Below, in pieces: positions 29,656 to 41,029 of a stretch of 64,000 bases of DNA; the first letter of the stretch is position 1, and every line of letters begins with the position of its first letter. The notes beneath the pieces are model-generated. The model was not told the origin of the DNA. It saw only the letters and a program-made list of their open reading frames with translations, and ran no database searches. The stretch comes from Pseudo-nitzschia pungens (lineage: Eukaryota; Bacillariophyta; Bacillariophyceae; Bacillariales; Bacillariaceae). Made by a program: the position numbers and the translations under genes. The stretch is from positions 3,658,001-3,722,000 of the forward strand of contig CM074765.1 of the NCBI GenBank assembly GCA_037355855.1, given 5' to 3'.

Positions 29656-30368
29656 GTCAAACAGGATATCAACGGACTGAATGATCATTCCGAAGAATAG
29701 ATTGGTTTTGCCAAAACTTGTGTGACTACAAACACGCACACACACACACACAATAACGAAGTGGATGGACAAATTCGACTTTCCACCATTTCCTCCGCCA
29801 GAGCAGCCTCACAGAATGGTTGCGAAATAGATAACGAAGTAAGACCGACAAATTCGACTTTCACGCCAAAGTATCCTCCTTCCGCCTGCTCCCACTTGAG
29901 TTTCGCCAATAGAGAAATGAAGTATTATTCGGTGTTGCTCTGGATTGGAAAACATTAGGGATCAGCGCAATGTCACGTCAACGACACGAAATGAAACCGA
30001 ATTCGCTGTTGAAGGACCAACTTTATTCGTACGTGGGAAGCGGAGGTAAAATATACTAACTACATCGAACTAGTGAATTGCGCAAAACAATGTTGTATCC
30101 AGCCAATATGAATAGTAAATTCAACAACGCATTTCTATCATTTATCATTTATACGAGAGCAGTTTCCTATCTCGAATTCGATGTACCTTATCCTTGGATA
30201 TTCAGAGTCATCCTTTGGATACGGCAAACCCGCACGTATGCATTGAGTCAGTCAGTGAGATGGTTTGTCATCCGATAGACATCGTACGTTGTTCTTTCGA
30301 CGGCCTTCCAGTGGTACAAAAAAAGTCAAATTTTGTTATGTTACAGTACTGTACGCTAGAACAAAAAT
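29656..30368. other. Convergent spacer
   Basis: Between the 3' ends of the TPX2-like gene and V-ATPase subunit G. It contains a short (CA)n run near 29734-29751 and no supported gene. Confidence 0.5.
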
Positions 30369-31200
30369 TTAGTTAGCAAGTCCAGCCTCTTTTCGTGTAG
30401 CTCGCACTCGGGCAGTTGGAACTTCCAGGGAAACCTCACAGCACTTGCTCAAGAGAACATCAACGGCCTTTTGGGCATTCTTCTGGAACATGGATTGCAA
30501 TTCGGTAATTTCCTTTGCGGTGTCGGCTTGCAGCTTGGCGGAAGCATTTCCCTCGGATCCTCCCTTGCTCAAGACCATGTTGTTGAATTCTTCTTGCTTT
30601 TCGGCTTTGTAGGCGGCAACGAGCTCAGCACTGTCTGCCTTGGCCTGCTTCATGCGGTCTCCACGGCCTATTGACGAAATAACGTTTGTAGCGTTTTATT
30701 GTTGTATTGCAGTATTATTTTTTGTGTTTTTTGCGATTTTCACGTGATAGGGACAGCAGACGAAGGAAATTTCGAAATAAGAATCAATCACATCATATTG
30801 TTTTGTTGTCGCAATGTGACGATAAACAATCAACAGATTGTTGGTCAAACGGTGCGAAAATGGAAGTGTCAAGTCGGCGGATCGCAGCAGTCATTCCAGA
30901 GAGGGAAACTTGGGTGAGACGCCAATCATGAAACAACGAGAGTTCTCAGCGGTAGAACTCAAACAAGAAATTGCGCGATGGCTGTAGTGCTTTTTCAAGA
31001 ACTCGCAACCTGAGGTGTACCGTCTGATAGTCATTTCTCTTTATCGGAGGATAATTCTCCAATTTCTTTCCCGATAGCAATCCTTCTCCAAGGATTGCTG
31101 GGACGAATGTCCTCACTTACCCATACGAGCCTCGGCGACAATTTGGGAGGCACGCGTTTCCGCGGCCATGAGTTCTTGGATTCCGGCTCCACTCGACATG
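30369..31200 (-). CDS. V-type ATPase subunit G, one intron, exon 1 frame break
   Basis: Peripheral-stalk subunit of the V1 sector that, with subunit E, holds the catalytic head of the vacuolar proton pump. Exon 1 is 31127-31200 (MSSGAGIQELMAAETRASQI then VAEA) and exon 2 is 30369-30667 (GRGDRMKQAKADSAELVAA onward). The 459-nt intron starts GTATGG and ends AATAG. Across the junction the pattern EAR-x-x-R-x-D-x-x-KQAK is the family signature. The protein would be about 123 residues, normal for G subunits. Exon 1 has one extra T in a TTT run near 31138-31142 (after ASQI), which throws VAEA out of frame. An essential gene is unlikely to be dead, so an assembly insertion or +1 recoding is more likely. 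Confidence 0.85.
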
Positions 31201-31968
31201 GTGATATTCTATGGTTTGTTGTATTGGATTGAAACACGAAAGTGCAGAGTCGATACAGGGATGGTGACGATGTATGTCTGTCCACAAATGTTGATCAATG
31301 ATAGGACGCGCAGCTAAGGTTTACGGTCGGATGCTTGGAACTGATAAATACTACCGTTAGTATCATTGATAGTGCAAAAATGGCTTCGCCGCCGTGGTCT
31401 ATGTCTCGGAGTTAGCGAGTTCATGCGCCGGCCGAGCCAACAGTACGAAAGATTTTTCGGATTGACGGATTGACTCGTTCGACTGGTAAGACAAATATTC
31501 GACACAACTCAATTTTGTTTCCTACTCCGGAGTACGAGTAACCTTACGGACGGGTCGTAAGGTTAACTTGTCGGGGTCATTTTTTTGCATGACGACGACT
31601 ACGAAAAAATGATGACATAAGGTTTACCGTACCATATCGACTGTACGATACGTAGATCCAATACATATACTAAAAGCCTTCGGCTACAAGCCACAACATA
31701 CTGTGAAACGAATTCCACCAACTGCCAAGATCACTAGAAATGCAACTTTGAACAACTGAAGTGATAATATAGCGGCACTCAGACAACTGGGACAAAATCT
31801 AAACATGGCAAACCATCTAGCTCTCGCTACGTGTGCAGTATTTTATACTACGTATCAATAAATGAAAAAGAAAGGGAGATGCAAGAAAGAGTGTGTCGTT
31901 TCTCCCAGCGTTGGTCGTGTGATATTTTCTATTCTTGCTACACGGTGTGCGGTATTATTTCTGGTCGT
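31201..31968. other. Spacer between V-ATPase G and pyrophosphorylase-like gene
   Basis: Upstream of V-ATPase G and downstream of the next reverse-strand gene. It has several TACGAG/CTTACGG words near 31530-31650. No convincing coding frame, repeat or RNA gene is seen. Confidence 0.45.
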
Positions 31969-33783
31969 CTAACTCGATGTTTCGAAGATTTTTTCCGTGA
32001 CAGCGGCGTAGAGTTCCCTGCGCTTCAGGTCGACCAGGGTGATATTGGCATCCATGTTGTTGTTTCGGACCTGTTCGAACGAGAGGGGATTTCCTTCCAC
32101 AACCTCCTTCCAGACCTTGCCACCGTCGAGGTCCATGCGACTGCAGATTTTCATGGCGCTTCCGTCCTCGTTGCCGACAGCAACCATGACCTTGCCGTCT
32201 TCGGCAACAATCTCGTCATCACTAATAATGTTATAGAGGATAGCTCCCTTGCCAGCAGTGATCTTGGGGGCAACGCAGTTGACGATGATGGCGCCGTCTG
32301 CGTTGATCTCCTTGGCCGTCACGTACGAAAGAAGGGAATCTTTCACAGAGCCGGCGAGAACCTTGCAGTCAAACGAATAGGAATGCTCGTATGTGACATC
32401 CCCATCGCTTCCAGACTGGGGTTCGGTTTTGATATCCAAGAATTTGCGCAGGAGCACGCATTCCGGATTTTCATCCTCCAACAACAAGAGAGCATTCTTG
32501 GAGTATAGTTTTAGCTGACCATAATCCCACCAGCATGCATCCTTGCCAACATCGACGGCTCCAAAGAGACCCATGGTGCTGCCTTCGTTGGCCTTTTGGA
32601 ATCGGTCGCAGAACGCCTTCATGCGCTGGTAGTGTCCCGTCGAGGTTTCGGCATCGACATCTTTTTGGGACATGAGTTGGACGTAAGAGGCTTCTGGAAG
32701 TGTGAGGGGCATCCAGAAGTGCGGGTCGGTGTCCATCTTTCCCTCTTTCTTTGTCAACTCGGCGGAATACTCCTCGCAGAGTCCCTCCAAAATGGCAGCC
32801 GAGACGGAAAAACTTCCCAGAGATGGCCCAACTTGTGCAATCGTTCCTAGTTCTCCCAGCATCTTTGTGGCAGTCTCGTGACTGACCTTTTCAACCTGGG
32901 CTGCCTCGGCAACCTTTCCGTCTCCGGTTTCTTTCAAAACGGCAATTACCCCATACTTGTCCAATCCCTGTTCGGCCCACTCCTCGGCAGTGGGTGCCGT
33001 GTCTCCCAAAAGAGTGCACATAATGTCAATGTGGTGACTTGGGGTGTATAGGTAGTTTTCCTTGCCGGGAGGCAAAAAGACCTGGTCACCCCAGAAAACA
33101 CTCAGGCGGCCCTTTCGGGACGAAGCGTAAATTCCGGTTTGTCGAACGACGGCCTCCAGGACCGTGATTTGTTTTGGGAAGGGTAGTTTCTGTGGTGATA
33201 CAGGATACGCATCGTTCCCGCATCGGCGATTGTTTTCATTTTACGTACGTACGGATTTTTGAGTCATGTGCACAATGAAACCGAGAAAAAGCAACACTCG
33301 TGTCGTCAGCAAAAATTATATATATCCAAGAACGTGACACACATCGACAACAAAATCAATATTCTGGTACGATTCGGGACGCTGGACACGCACCACTCCG
33401 GGTTTGTTGTTGTTCTCGCTTGCCGGCAGGGGAGCCATCCGGGTTCCCTTCCCGGCCGTGTGGTAGAGGGCAGCCGAGATGCTGCCATCCTTGAGCAGGG
33501 CTTCGAGGTCGGGGCTTCCCTCGCAGCTGCTCTTGGCGTAGGCGCAGGCCTTCTTCCAGGCGTACAGAGTTCCGAGACCGTTTCCGGCTCCTCCCTTGCC
33601 GGCCCAGTCCTCCGAAACGGCAATCACGAGCGGAAAGATCGAATCGGCAGATCCGGCACCGCCGGTTTTGAGTTTTTGCATCCAGAATTCGGCCTGGTGA
33701 TCGTCGGTCGTGCAAATGATGGTCACATCGAATCGGTTTTCGGGCAGGGTCATGGCGGTGACGCCATCTTCAAAAGGAGCCAT
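31969..33783 (-). CDS. Sugar-nucleotide pyrophosphorylase-like nucleotidyltransferase, one intron
   Basis: 536 residues from two exons (33394-33783 and 31969-33189). The 204-nt intron has an unusual GTGCGT donor and a CACAG acceptor, in phase 0. Near residue 65 is a Gly-rich GGAGNGLGTLYAW. At 108-130 lies HTAGKGTRMAPL followed by NNKPGV, and the splice continues it as KLPFPK, resembling the nucleotide-binding loop and the NKPxV element of sugar-1-phosphate nucleotidyltransferases. A later FWGDQVFLPPG also fits this fold. The closest comparison I can make is the fucose-1-phosphate guanylyltransferase/UDP-sugar group, but the sugar and nucleotide cannot be assigned. The rest is long and acidic with no second domain recognised. 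No transit peptide is obvious. Confidence 0.75.
33190..33393 (-). other. Intron of pyrophosphorylase-like gene
   Basis: 204 nt, donor GTGCGT, acceptor CACAG. Reading through it instead gives a stop within about 25 codons, while splicing joins NNKPGV to KLPFPKQITVLEAV in frame. Confidence 0.75.
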
Positions 33784-34403
33784 CTTGTTGTCGCAGCTTG
33801 TGGTTGGTTATAATAACTGTATTGGATTGAAGGAATTGTGATTGTTTGTGCAATCGGTAATATTTTAATGACTAAACCTTACTCCAGCCGCAGCGAATCA
33901 ATCAACCTTGGTGCAATTGCGCCGCACAAGAGGCACAAGAAGGGAAAAAAAGTTTTCCATGAACCAAGATATTCGACAAAATTCAGGGAATGACTCCCGT
34001 GATCGGAAGCGCGCCGATGGATCTTCGGTTTTTGGACAGGGATGATGATGTCCTTCGGGATTGCTTTTTGAGATTGACGAGATGCCGTTGTTCGTTGTTC
34101 GTTGTTCGTTGTTCGTCGTTCGACAAAATTTGTGTCCCGAGTTACAGCAGTCACTGATTCCGAACTCAGTACGTGTACGTGAATTCGTATTCCTCTAAAA
34201 AGTGAAAAGTCCCCCCACTTTTGAAAATCAAAGCGGCACGCTCCCAATTCTCACTATCATGAAAGTGAAGGGACGACGAGTAAATCTTGCTGTTTCCTGC
34301 CCCTGCCGACTTGCAAGTCTCATCACTCTGTCCATGATTGTCCTCGGTATCATTGCGAGTATTACTCCTCCTTGTTGAAGCATTCTTTACTTTTGCTTTT
34401 ACC
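33784..34403. other. Divergent intergenic region
   Basis: Common upstream region of the pyrophosphorylase-like gene and the 2OG oxygenase. A GTTGTTC tandem repeat, about five copies, lies at 34086-34122. No gene is supported. Confidence 0.5.
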
Positions 34404-35558
34404 ATGACAATCGCCATCAGAAAAGACGACGACTCATCTCCAACTGCCGTCGATGCGTTACGAAACGGGAATCAGCGACCGCTGTCGAAGCATCGCAACG
34501 GATACGAAAATGACAAAGAGAACACGCAAATTCCGAATTTGAACAGCGATGTCGTCAACGATGACGATTCAGCAATTGAGAAGAATGGAAGTCCAGAAAT
34601 CGTCGGAGGAACCGTTTCTTCTGTCGAATCAGCGGAGACGACGAGCTCTAACAGCATCCTGGCTCGTTCGCGCGAGAGCCTCTCGAAGGAAATATCGAAA
34701 CAGGTGCTGCGGCATAAGCTTCAGAAACTCCGCCACTTGGTCTTGGAAGGCGTCATCTCCAAGGACTACCTGGACCACGAAATTTTCTACCCAAAGCTTT
34801 TGGAAATGTTCGACCCACAAACCGTCACCTACAACGGCGGCATTGCCAAGATAAAGGAATGGAAGATTTCTTGCTATCTGGAAGTAATGCACGGAGGGGT
34901 GCCCTGTACGAATCCCCACATGGGTCTGTTGAACGTCTTTCGGCCTCTGCTCGAGACCTGCGACGACTTGTTCATGATTTGGTACAAACAGCAACACGCA
35001 TGCAACAACAGAACCAGCAGGTTTCGCAGGAAAGACGAAAGCCAAAACAACTCCAAAACACAGTACAAGGAACGAACACAAACCTGCAAGCGCCTGATGA
35101 CCTTTGTAACACGGTACACCCCGGCTCCGGGGGAACAAGCACTCCTCAAGCACGTCGATGGGGCCGGAAAGGTCGATGGATCCTGTGTCGTAGCCCTCCC
35201 CGTTGACCGGTGGTCGGCAGCCGAGGAGATCAATTCGTTTTACGGACACGGCGGCGGGCTGACCTTTTGGGACGGCAGAGAACCCGTTCCGGAGGAAGAG
35301 GAAACACCACGAGAAACAAGCACCGCCCATGGCAGCGATGCGGTCAACGGAAAACAACAACCAGAAGTCCGGAGGAGATCCAGATTTCGTCCGCGCGAAA
35401 TCCACTACGACACCCGGCCGGGTGACATTGCCTTTATCGATCGCGCCGTTTGGCACCAGGCAGATCCGATCACCAAGGGAACGCGATGGGCCCTCGTGAT
35501 TTTCTACAAGGTCACGGACGAAGAGGAAGGTGGCGCGGACGAACGGCACCAACGATAA
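34404..35558 (+). CDS. 2-oxoglutarate/Fe(II) oxygenase, prolyl-hydroxylase-like
   Basis: 384 residues from the ATG at 34404, the first ATG in this frame (context TTTACC). The first 110 residues are polar and probably disordered. The catalytic double-stranded beta-helix is C-terminal: LMTFVTRYTPAPGEQALLKHVD gives the His-x-Asp iron ligands, a loop GGGLTFWDG follows, and WHQADPITKGTRWALVIFYK gives the distal His and the Arg that binds 2-oxoglutarate. Two polar inserts, one Asn/Arg/Lys-rich and one Glu/Arg-rich, expand the loops. The family hydroxylates prolyl or other residues using O2 and 2-oxoglutarate. Without a signal peptide a cytosolic or nuclear place is more likely than the ER. The substrate is unknown. 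Confidence 0.85.
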   Translation: MTIAIRKDDDSSPTAVDALRNGNQRPLSKHRNGYENDKENTQIPNLNSDVVNDDDSAIEKNGSPEIVGGTVSSVESAETTSSNSILARSRESLSKEISKQVLRHKLQKLRHLVLEGVISKDYLDHEIFYPKLLEMFDPQTVTYNGGIAKIKEWKISCYLEVMHGGVPCTNPHMGLLNVFRPLLETCDDLFMIWYKQQHACNNRTSRFRRKDESQNNSKTQYKERTQTCKRLMTFVTRYTPAPGEQALLKHVDGAGKVDGSCVVALPVDRWSAAEEINSFYGHGGGLTFWDGREPVPEEEETPRETSTAHGSDAVNGKQQPEVRRRSRFRPREIHYDTRPGDIAFIDRAVWHQADPITKGTRWALVIFYKVTDEEEGGADERHQR

Positions 35559-36864
35559 CGATACTAGCACGAATGACAAGGTCACGGTAGCCTACAAGTT
35601 TGCCGAAGGAGCAAGACAATTTAGTTTTTGTTTCGCTGTGCAAAAGGAGCAGATGATATCAATCGACTCATAAAGTAAACAAGAAACAAGAAGTTCAATG
35701 CATTGTATCATTGCCATTACATTTGTTTTTTTCTAAAAATTAGTGGAGCTTAGGGCATTGTGAATTCCACTCGATGGCCTTGATTCATGAATTCAAACTG
35801 TTCCAATCCAACTGCGATCCCGAAAACTACCGGCGATAGAGGTCTTCGAACTTCTTACTAACGGTTCGCTTTGGTGTCTCATTCGAATCGACAGGCAGTC
35901 GCAAGGTTTTGAAATTCTACGAGAGGAAATATCATTCTCAGACTGGAAGGAGACGGAGTGAAAGCCTGCGCGGGATCATTAAAAAAAGAGAGAACCTCTT
36001 CTACGGGAGCTCCAGTGCTCTAACTGCATGCAACATTCCGTTGCGAATAGTATTATTCTCATTACAGTGTTTGGTGTTTGCAGTGTTTGCAAGTTTTTGC
36101 AAGTTGTTTTCTTTCTAATTGTTGATTCAACAACCATCTTTTTTTAAAAATAATTACTAGAGATTAAAATATTACTTCTATTTTTACTTTTTACAGGTAC
36201 GTGATAATTACCGTCTACGTGTACTAGAATAACGAAAAAATACTTAGTAAAATCTCCTGACCCCGAAGTTTTTTTGCAGAAAAACGTTTCCAGGTTATGA
36301 GCTTACACCAAAGATGCAAAAGAAAGCCATGAACCGAGTTGGTGAGCATTGTTTTAGTGACATCGTTTTTTGGGTGCGCCCCCCTTGCGTGGTTGCTACT
36401 CCGTGTGACATATGAACACTCCGACCTGTGATGGTTGAAACTCACGATTGTAGGGCAATAAAAAAATAATGTAAAGGTGCTCGCAAAAAGAGTTCCACGA
36501 ATCAGGTCTGATCATAATAAAAATACCTAAATGAATATATAATTGACACTGCTTACTTTGTTCTCAAACCGTTCCGATAACGGTAAACCTATGAGTTTTT
36601 CCCTCCTCACATTTCTAACGGTCGCACCGGAGCTATGAGATATCCGGAGAAAACCCGAAACTGCAAGGACATGTCCACAACATCATGTGGTCAGCTGGTC
36701 AACCACACACAAAATCTCGCCAGATTTCGAAAATATCATTCCGATCCTCCCAAATTCTATTTGCCATTGCCGAAGACAGAGAAAGCAAACGGAATCATCA
36801 TTCATATCACAAATTCCAACCCATTATTTTCATCAACTGCACCTGAAAGAAGTCTTCGGTAATA
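35559..36864. other. Large spacer
   Basis: About 1.3 kb, AT-rich, without a convincing gene, transposon end or RNA gene. An open frame at 36635-36862 (forward) has no domain, and I cannot exclude that it is a 5' exon of the following secreted-protein gene. Confidence 0.4.
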
Positions 36865-36895
36865 ATGTTGAAATATCAATTGCTGCTCGTCCGCC

Positions 36896-39800
36896 TTGTC
36901 GGTGTCGGGCGGATCCGCCTCACTGGAAAGGGACCAGAAATGGAAAATAGGTCGAACAAGCGTGGAGGAAAATTATCCAACCGAGTCACCAAATGGCGAT
37001 ACACAGGGCAGAACAGATTGGTGTCCAGCGTTTTTCTCGGGTGATGGACATGCGTGTGGAGTATACTTGCCCCCTGGAGCGTCTTGGGGCGAATGCACAT
37101 ATTACCAAACAAAAACATTGATGGGATATACGGTGAACATGGCGGATAGTTGTGTTTGTACTGTAAATGATCCTTACTGGAGATGCGACCCTACCATTTA
37201 CACCACTGTGCCACCTATGGAACCAGCGCTTACCAGTGCTCCAACCCCCCACCCGACACCGAGTCCAACCCCTAATCCTTCCCCACAGCCAACTTTCAAG
37301 CCATCTTCAAAGCCTTCTCCGGATCAAACTAGTTCTCCGACCGATACATTCAAATTCATTGACGAAGCTACAATCGTCCCATCTAAGGTCTTCCACTTCA
37401 ATGAGAATGAACCTACCAGTGCACCCACTAAGGTCTTCAATTTCAATACGGAATCTCCATCGCACGAACCAACATTTGCACCAACGTTTTCCCCAACAGA
37501 TGAAGTAGACGAAGGAGCTCAAGAACCCACCGCTGCACCCACTAAGCTCTTCCTTTTCAATACGGGGTCTCGTTCGGAATCTCCTTCGTTTGATCCAACG
37601 TTTGCACCCACATTTTCACCGACAGATGATGCAAATGATGCGACCCAAGAACCCACCTCCTCGCCATCAGCACGTCCCTCACTGTCTGGAATGCCTTCCG
37701 GTGACCCTTCCCCTTCGCCGTCAGCGTCTCCGTCAGCGTCCCCGGTGGCAAGTCCGTCGGCAAGTCCCTCGGCTTCTCCAACAGCAAGTCCATCAGCAAG
37801 TCCTTCAGCTTCTCCGACGGCAAGTCCATCGGCAAGTCCCTCAGCTTCTCCGACGGCAAGTCCCTCGGCGAGGCCATCGGCAAGTCCCTCAGCTTCTCCG
37901 ACGACAAGTCCTTCGGCAAGTCCCTCAGCTTCTCCAACGATAAGTCCTTCGGCAAGTCCGTCGGTAGGCCCATCAGCAAGTCCCTCAACAAGTCCTTCGG
38001 CGAGTCCATCGGCAAGTCCGTCGGTGAAACCATCGTTGAATCCAAGCGATTCTCCGTCCAGTGCTCCAACTGCAAGCACTTCTCCGAGCATGTTTCCTTC
38101 AAGCAGGCCCTCGGATATTCCGAGTTCGTTGCCATCTTCCAGGCCTAGTGTTTCAATTAGTCCCTCTACTACTCCTAGCGCATCACCAAGTGCAAGCCCA
38201 TCATATAGTCCTTCCATGTCGCCATCCGTATCTGTTGAACCTAGCAATTCTCCATCGACATCTGTTATGCCTAGCAGCGTCCCGTCATCGCAACCATCTG
38301 CTTCTCCTAGTGCATCACCAAGCGACCGACCTTCTGCACAGCCTAGCTCGGCACCATCAATGGCACCCTCGGTAAGCACACAACCAAGTTCCGAGCCCTA
38401 GCTCAGCGCCAAGTGCAAGTCCCTCGTTAAGTGTGCAACCAAGTGAAACTCCGTCGATTTCTATGAGACCGAGCGCTAGACCATCGGCGTCCCCATCTTT
38501 GAGTCCGTCGTCCTCTGTGAGTCCAAGTGCGAGCCCATCGGAATCTTCGAGTCCATCTGCTTCTCCATCTGCATCACCGAGTGTTTCCTTCGCTCCCACC
38601 ATTTCAATGATACCAACCTCGTCTTCGGTGCCCTCTGGACCGCCTACCATGATTCCAACCCCGTATCCTTCTAGTCATCCGTCAAGGCAGCCAACGATCA
38701 GACCAACGCAACGCCCCACACCAGAACCAACTCCAAGGCCCTCGCCAAGACCAACTCCAGACCCGACACCACAACCAAGCCCACGACCTACGCCACAGCC
38801 AACGCCAAAACCAACTCTCCGACCTACGCCTTATCCAACAAAATCGCCATCAGCGCCATCGAACAAAGCCAACTGCTTCCCCTACTCCTAAGCCCACCAA
38901 TCCCAAGGAAAGCTGTTACTTTGACGGAGCCTGGTATCGCCATAGTCAATGGCATGCGGCCATGGGTCAAACATGTGTGTGTCAGGACGGGCGTTGGAGA
39001 AGTTGTTATAACAGTGTCGACACTCTTGAACCGACCAGTTTATCAACCAGTGTACCAACCAGTGCACCAACCAATGCACCAACATCAAGTTTGATGGACC
39101 TGACTACATCGAAACCAACGTCATTGTTCTTCTTCGCTCCCATCGATTCACCCACAGCAGTTCCTACCAAACATCCGACCCATGAACCGACTGCCAAACC
39201 CACCACAGCCTCTCCCACAGAGAGTCCCAGCGCTGTTCACTCTGGAACCCCAACCGCTTCACCTAGTGCATCACCCACAGAGGCGCCCACAATTCACCCT
39301 ACCAAACATCCCACCCATGAACCGACTGCCAAACCCACCACAGCCTTTCCCACAGAGAGCCCCACTGCTGCTCACTCTGGAACCCCAACCGCTTCACCCA
39401 GTGCATCACCCACGGCAGCACCCACAGCAGCACCCACCATTCATCCTACGCTCAATCCAACCAATGCACCTTCCACCAAACCCACAACGGCTTCTCCCAC
39501 AGAGAGCCCCACTGCTGCTCACTCGGGAAGCCCAACCAATTCCCCCAGTGCTTCGCCCACAAGAGTCACGGCATCCCCCACGGAAGATCCTACCCTCCAC
39601 CCCACAAAGAATCCAACGGCTGCACCCTCCGAAAAACCCGTGACGGACCTGCCATCAGCAAGTCCCACGGTGCCCCCCAGTGTGGCACCCACCCCTGCTC
39701 CTACCCCAGAACAAACCACGGGCAACACCCAGGAACCCACCGGTGCACTAACGACAAGCGCGAGACCTACGTCATCGCAAGCACCAACCGATTCGGTTGC

Positions 39801-39996
39801 TCCGTCGTCGATGACCCAGGCTACCTTCGAGTCCGACTCGGGTCTTCACCTGGAGCTTCCAGGCCTAAACTCAACGCGCGGGCCGGAATTCCATTTCACA
39901 CGACTATGGTTCACCCCATTGTTCATTCGTTACACCATTCCACATCGCTTGATCCTCCCGTTCCGACGCACATTGCGTTCTTTGGGGGAAACATAA
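36896..39996 (+). CDS. Ser/Pro/Thr-rich repeat protein, probable cell-wall or mucilage protein, frame-broken
   Basis: Probably one gene of about 1030 residues in three frames: 36896-38401, then about 38388-38881, then about 38850-39996. The first part has a Cys-rich module ([20 protein letters not shown] ... [13 protein letters not shown]). Next come long arrays of Ser-Pro/Ala-Ser/Pro-Thr repeats (SPSASPSA type), PTxxPTxx repeats, a second Cys/Trp module ([10 protein letters not shown] ... [12 protein letters not shown]), and more Pro/Thr arrays. Such composition is typical of heavily glycosylated extracellular proteins. Breaks near 38390 and 38850 each vanish if one base of a TT or AA pair is removed. 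The N-terminus is unresolved: the ATG at 36865 begins a hydrophobic signal-like stretch in another frame. Pro/Thr-rich wall proteins occur in diatoms; this role is inferred. Confidence 0.65.
37720..38035 (+). repeat. SPSA-type coding minisatellite
   Basis: Tandem imperfect copies of a short unit encoding Ser-Pro-Ser-Ala and Ser-Pro-Thr-Ala. Most unit changes are silent or conservative and the frame is kept throughout this block. Confidence 0.8.
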
Positions 39997-41029
39997 GAAC
40001 TACGAAATGACCCACACATCTCGAGAGTACTCTCTCCCGGCCATTAAGTTGGCGGGGAACTTCTTTTTTTTGGTATATATGTATATCTGCGCAGTCTACA
40101 CCTCCATTGTTGGCGCAGAATGAGTCGACTTCACTATATGTATTGATACACGTACTTGAAACATAAATCACGATATAACATAAATAATAATAGAGACGCA
40201 ACATTTGTTTTATTTGTTTTCGAAATAATGGTCACTGGCACCGTGCTGCAGATGATATCTTTTACAGACGTACCGCGGTGAACTGCATTCTCTTCCTTCC
40301 TCCCCCCCTCCCGGGAAACGAAGCGCAGTTTGGAGCTACTGTGTTCTGCGCAGCAGATGGCGCATTCGGGGTGGGTGGGTGGGTGGGTGAACCGCGAACG
40401 AGACGAAGCACCAGCGTGGTGGATAGAACCGTGGGCAAACGGTGGGTGCCGTATATTCGGGATGATTGATTCGTCGTCACACGGTACGTGCTTCTGTTTT
40501 TTTGTGCACTCTATCGGAACGAGCCGATCGAATGGATGAACGAATGACTCGATGCTTTCGGGTTTTGGTTTTTGTTCCATTGGGTTGTGTTGGGTTGGGT
40601 CGGGTTGCGTTGATTGTTCCCGCGAAACGGATTCGGTGCGGAGCGAACGCCGGTGCCGGCTCTTCCGACCGGTCGGTCTTGGTTTCCCCGGCGCGGTGGG
40701 TGCCGGTCTCCGGTTCCGCCGCTGTCGCTGCCAATGGCCATTCGAAAGGGCCTCCGGTTTGGCTCGGTTCCGACATCTCCCCGGGTGGCCGGGCTGGGCA
40801 CCGGTGTTTTGCTAAGCTACCATCGCATCGCGGCCCGTTGTCGCGAATGAGATTCCGCCCGAGCCCACCTTCCCGCAGCGCGGTCGTTCGTTCGTTCGTT
40901 CGTTCGGCTCAACCTTCTGGATTGGCATACAAGTGGACGGCTTGCGTATTTGCGGTTCCATGATTTGCATCATTTGCAGTATTTGCAGTATTGGTGTCTG
41001 CCGTGTAGCAGCAATATCCAATCGTCGCG
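39997..41029. other. Convergent spacer
   Basis: No gene supported. GC-rich from about 40270, with short (GGGT)n near 40371-40388, TTGGGT repeats near 40582-40605 and (CGTT)n near 40882-40903. Open frames on both strands overlap each other and share no recognisable content, as expected for GC-rich non-coding sequence. Confidence 0.45.

Noticed and set aside
40262..40963. Several overlapping open frames on both strands
   Set aside because: GC-rich sequence gives long frames by chance. None has a domain, and they contradict each other.
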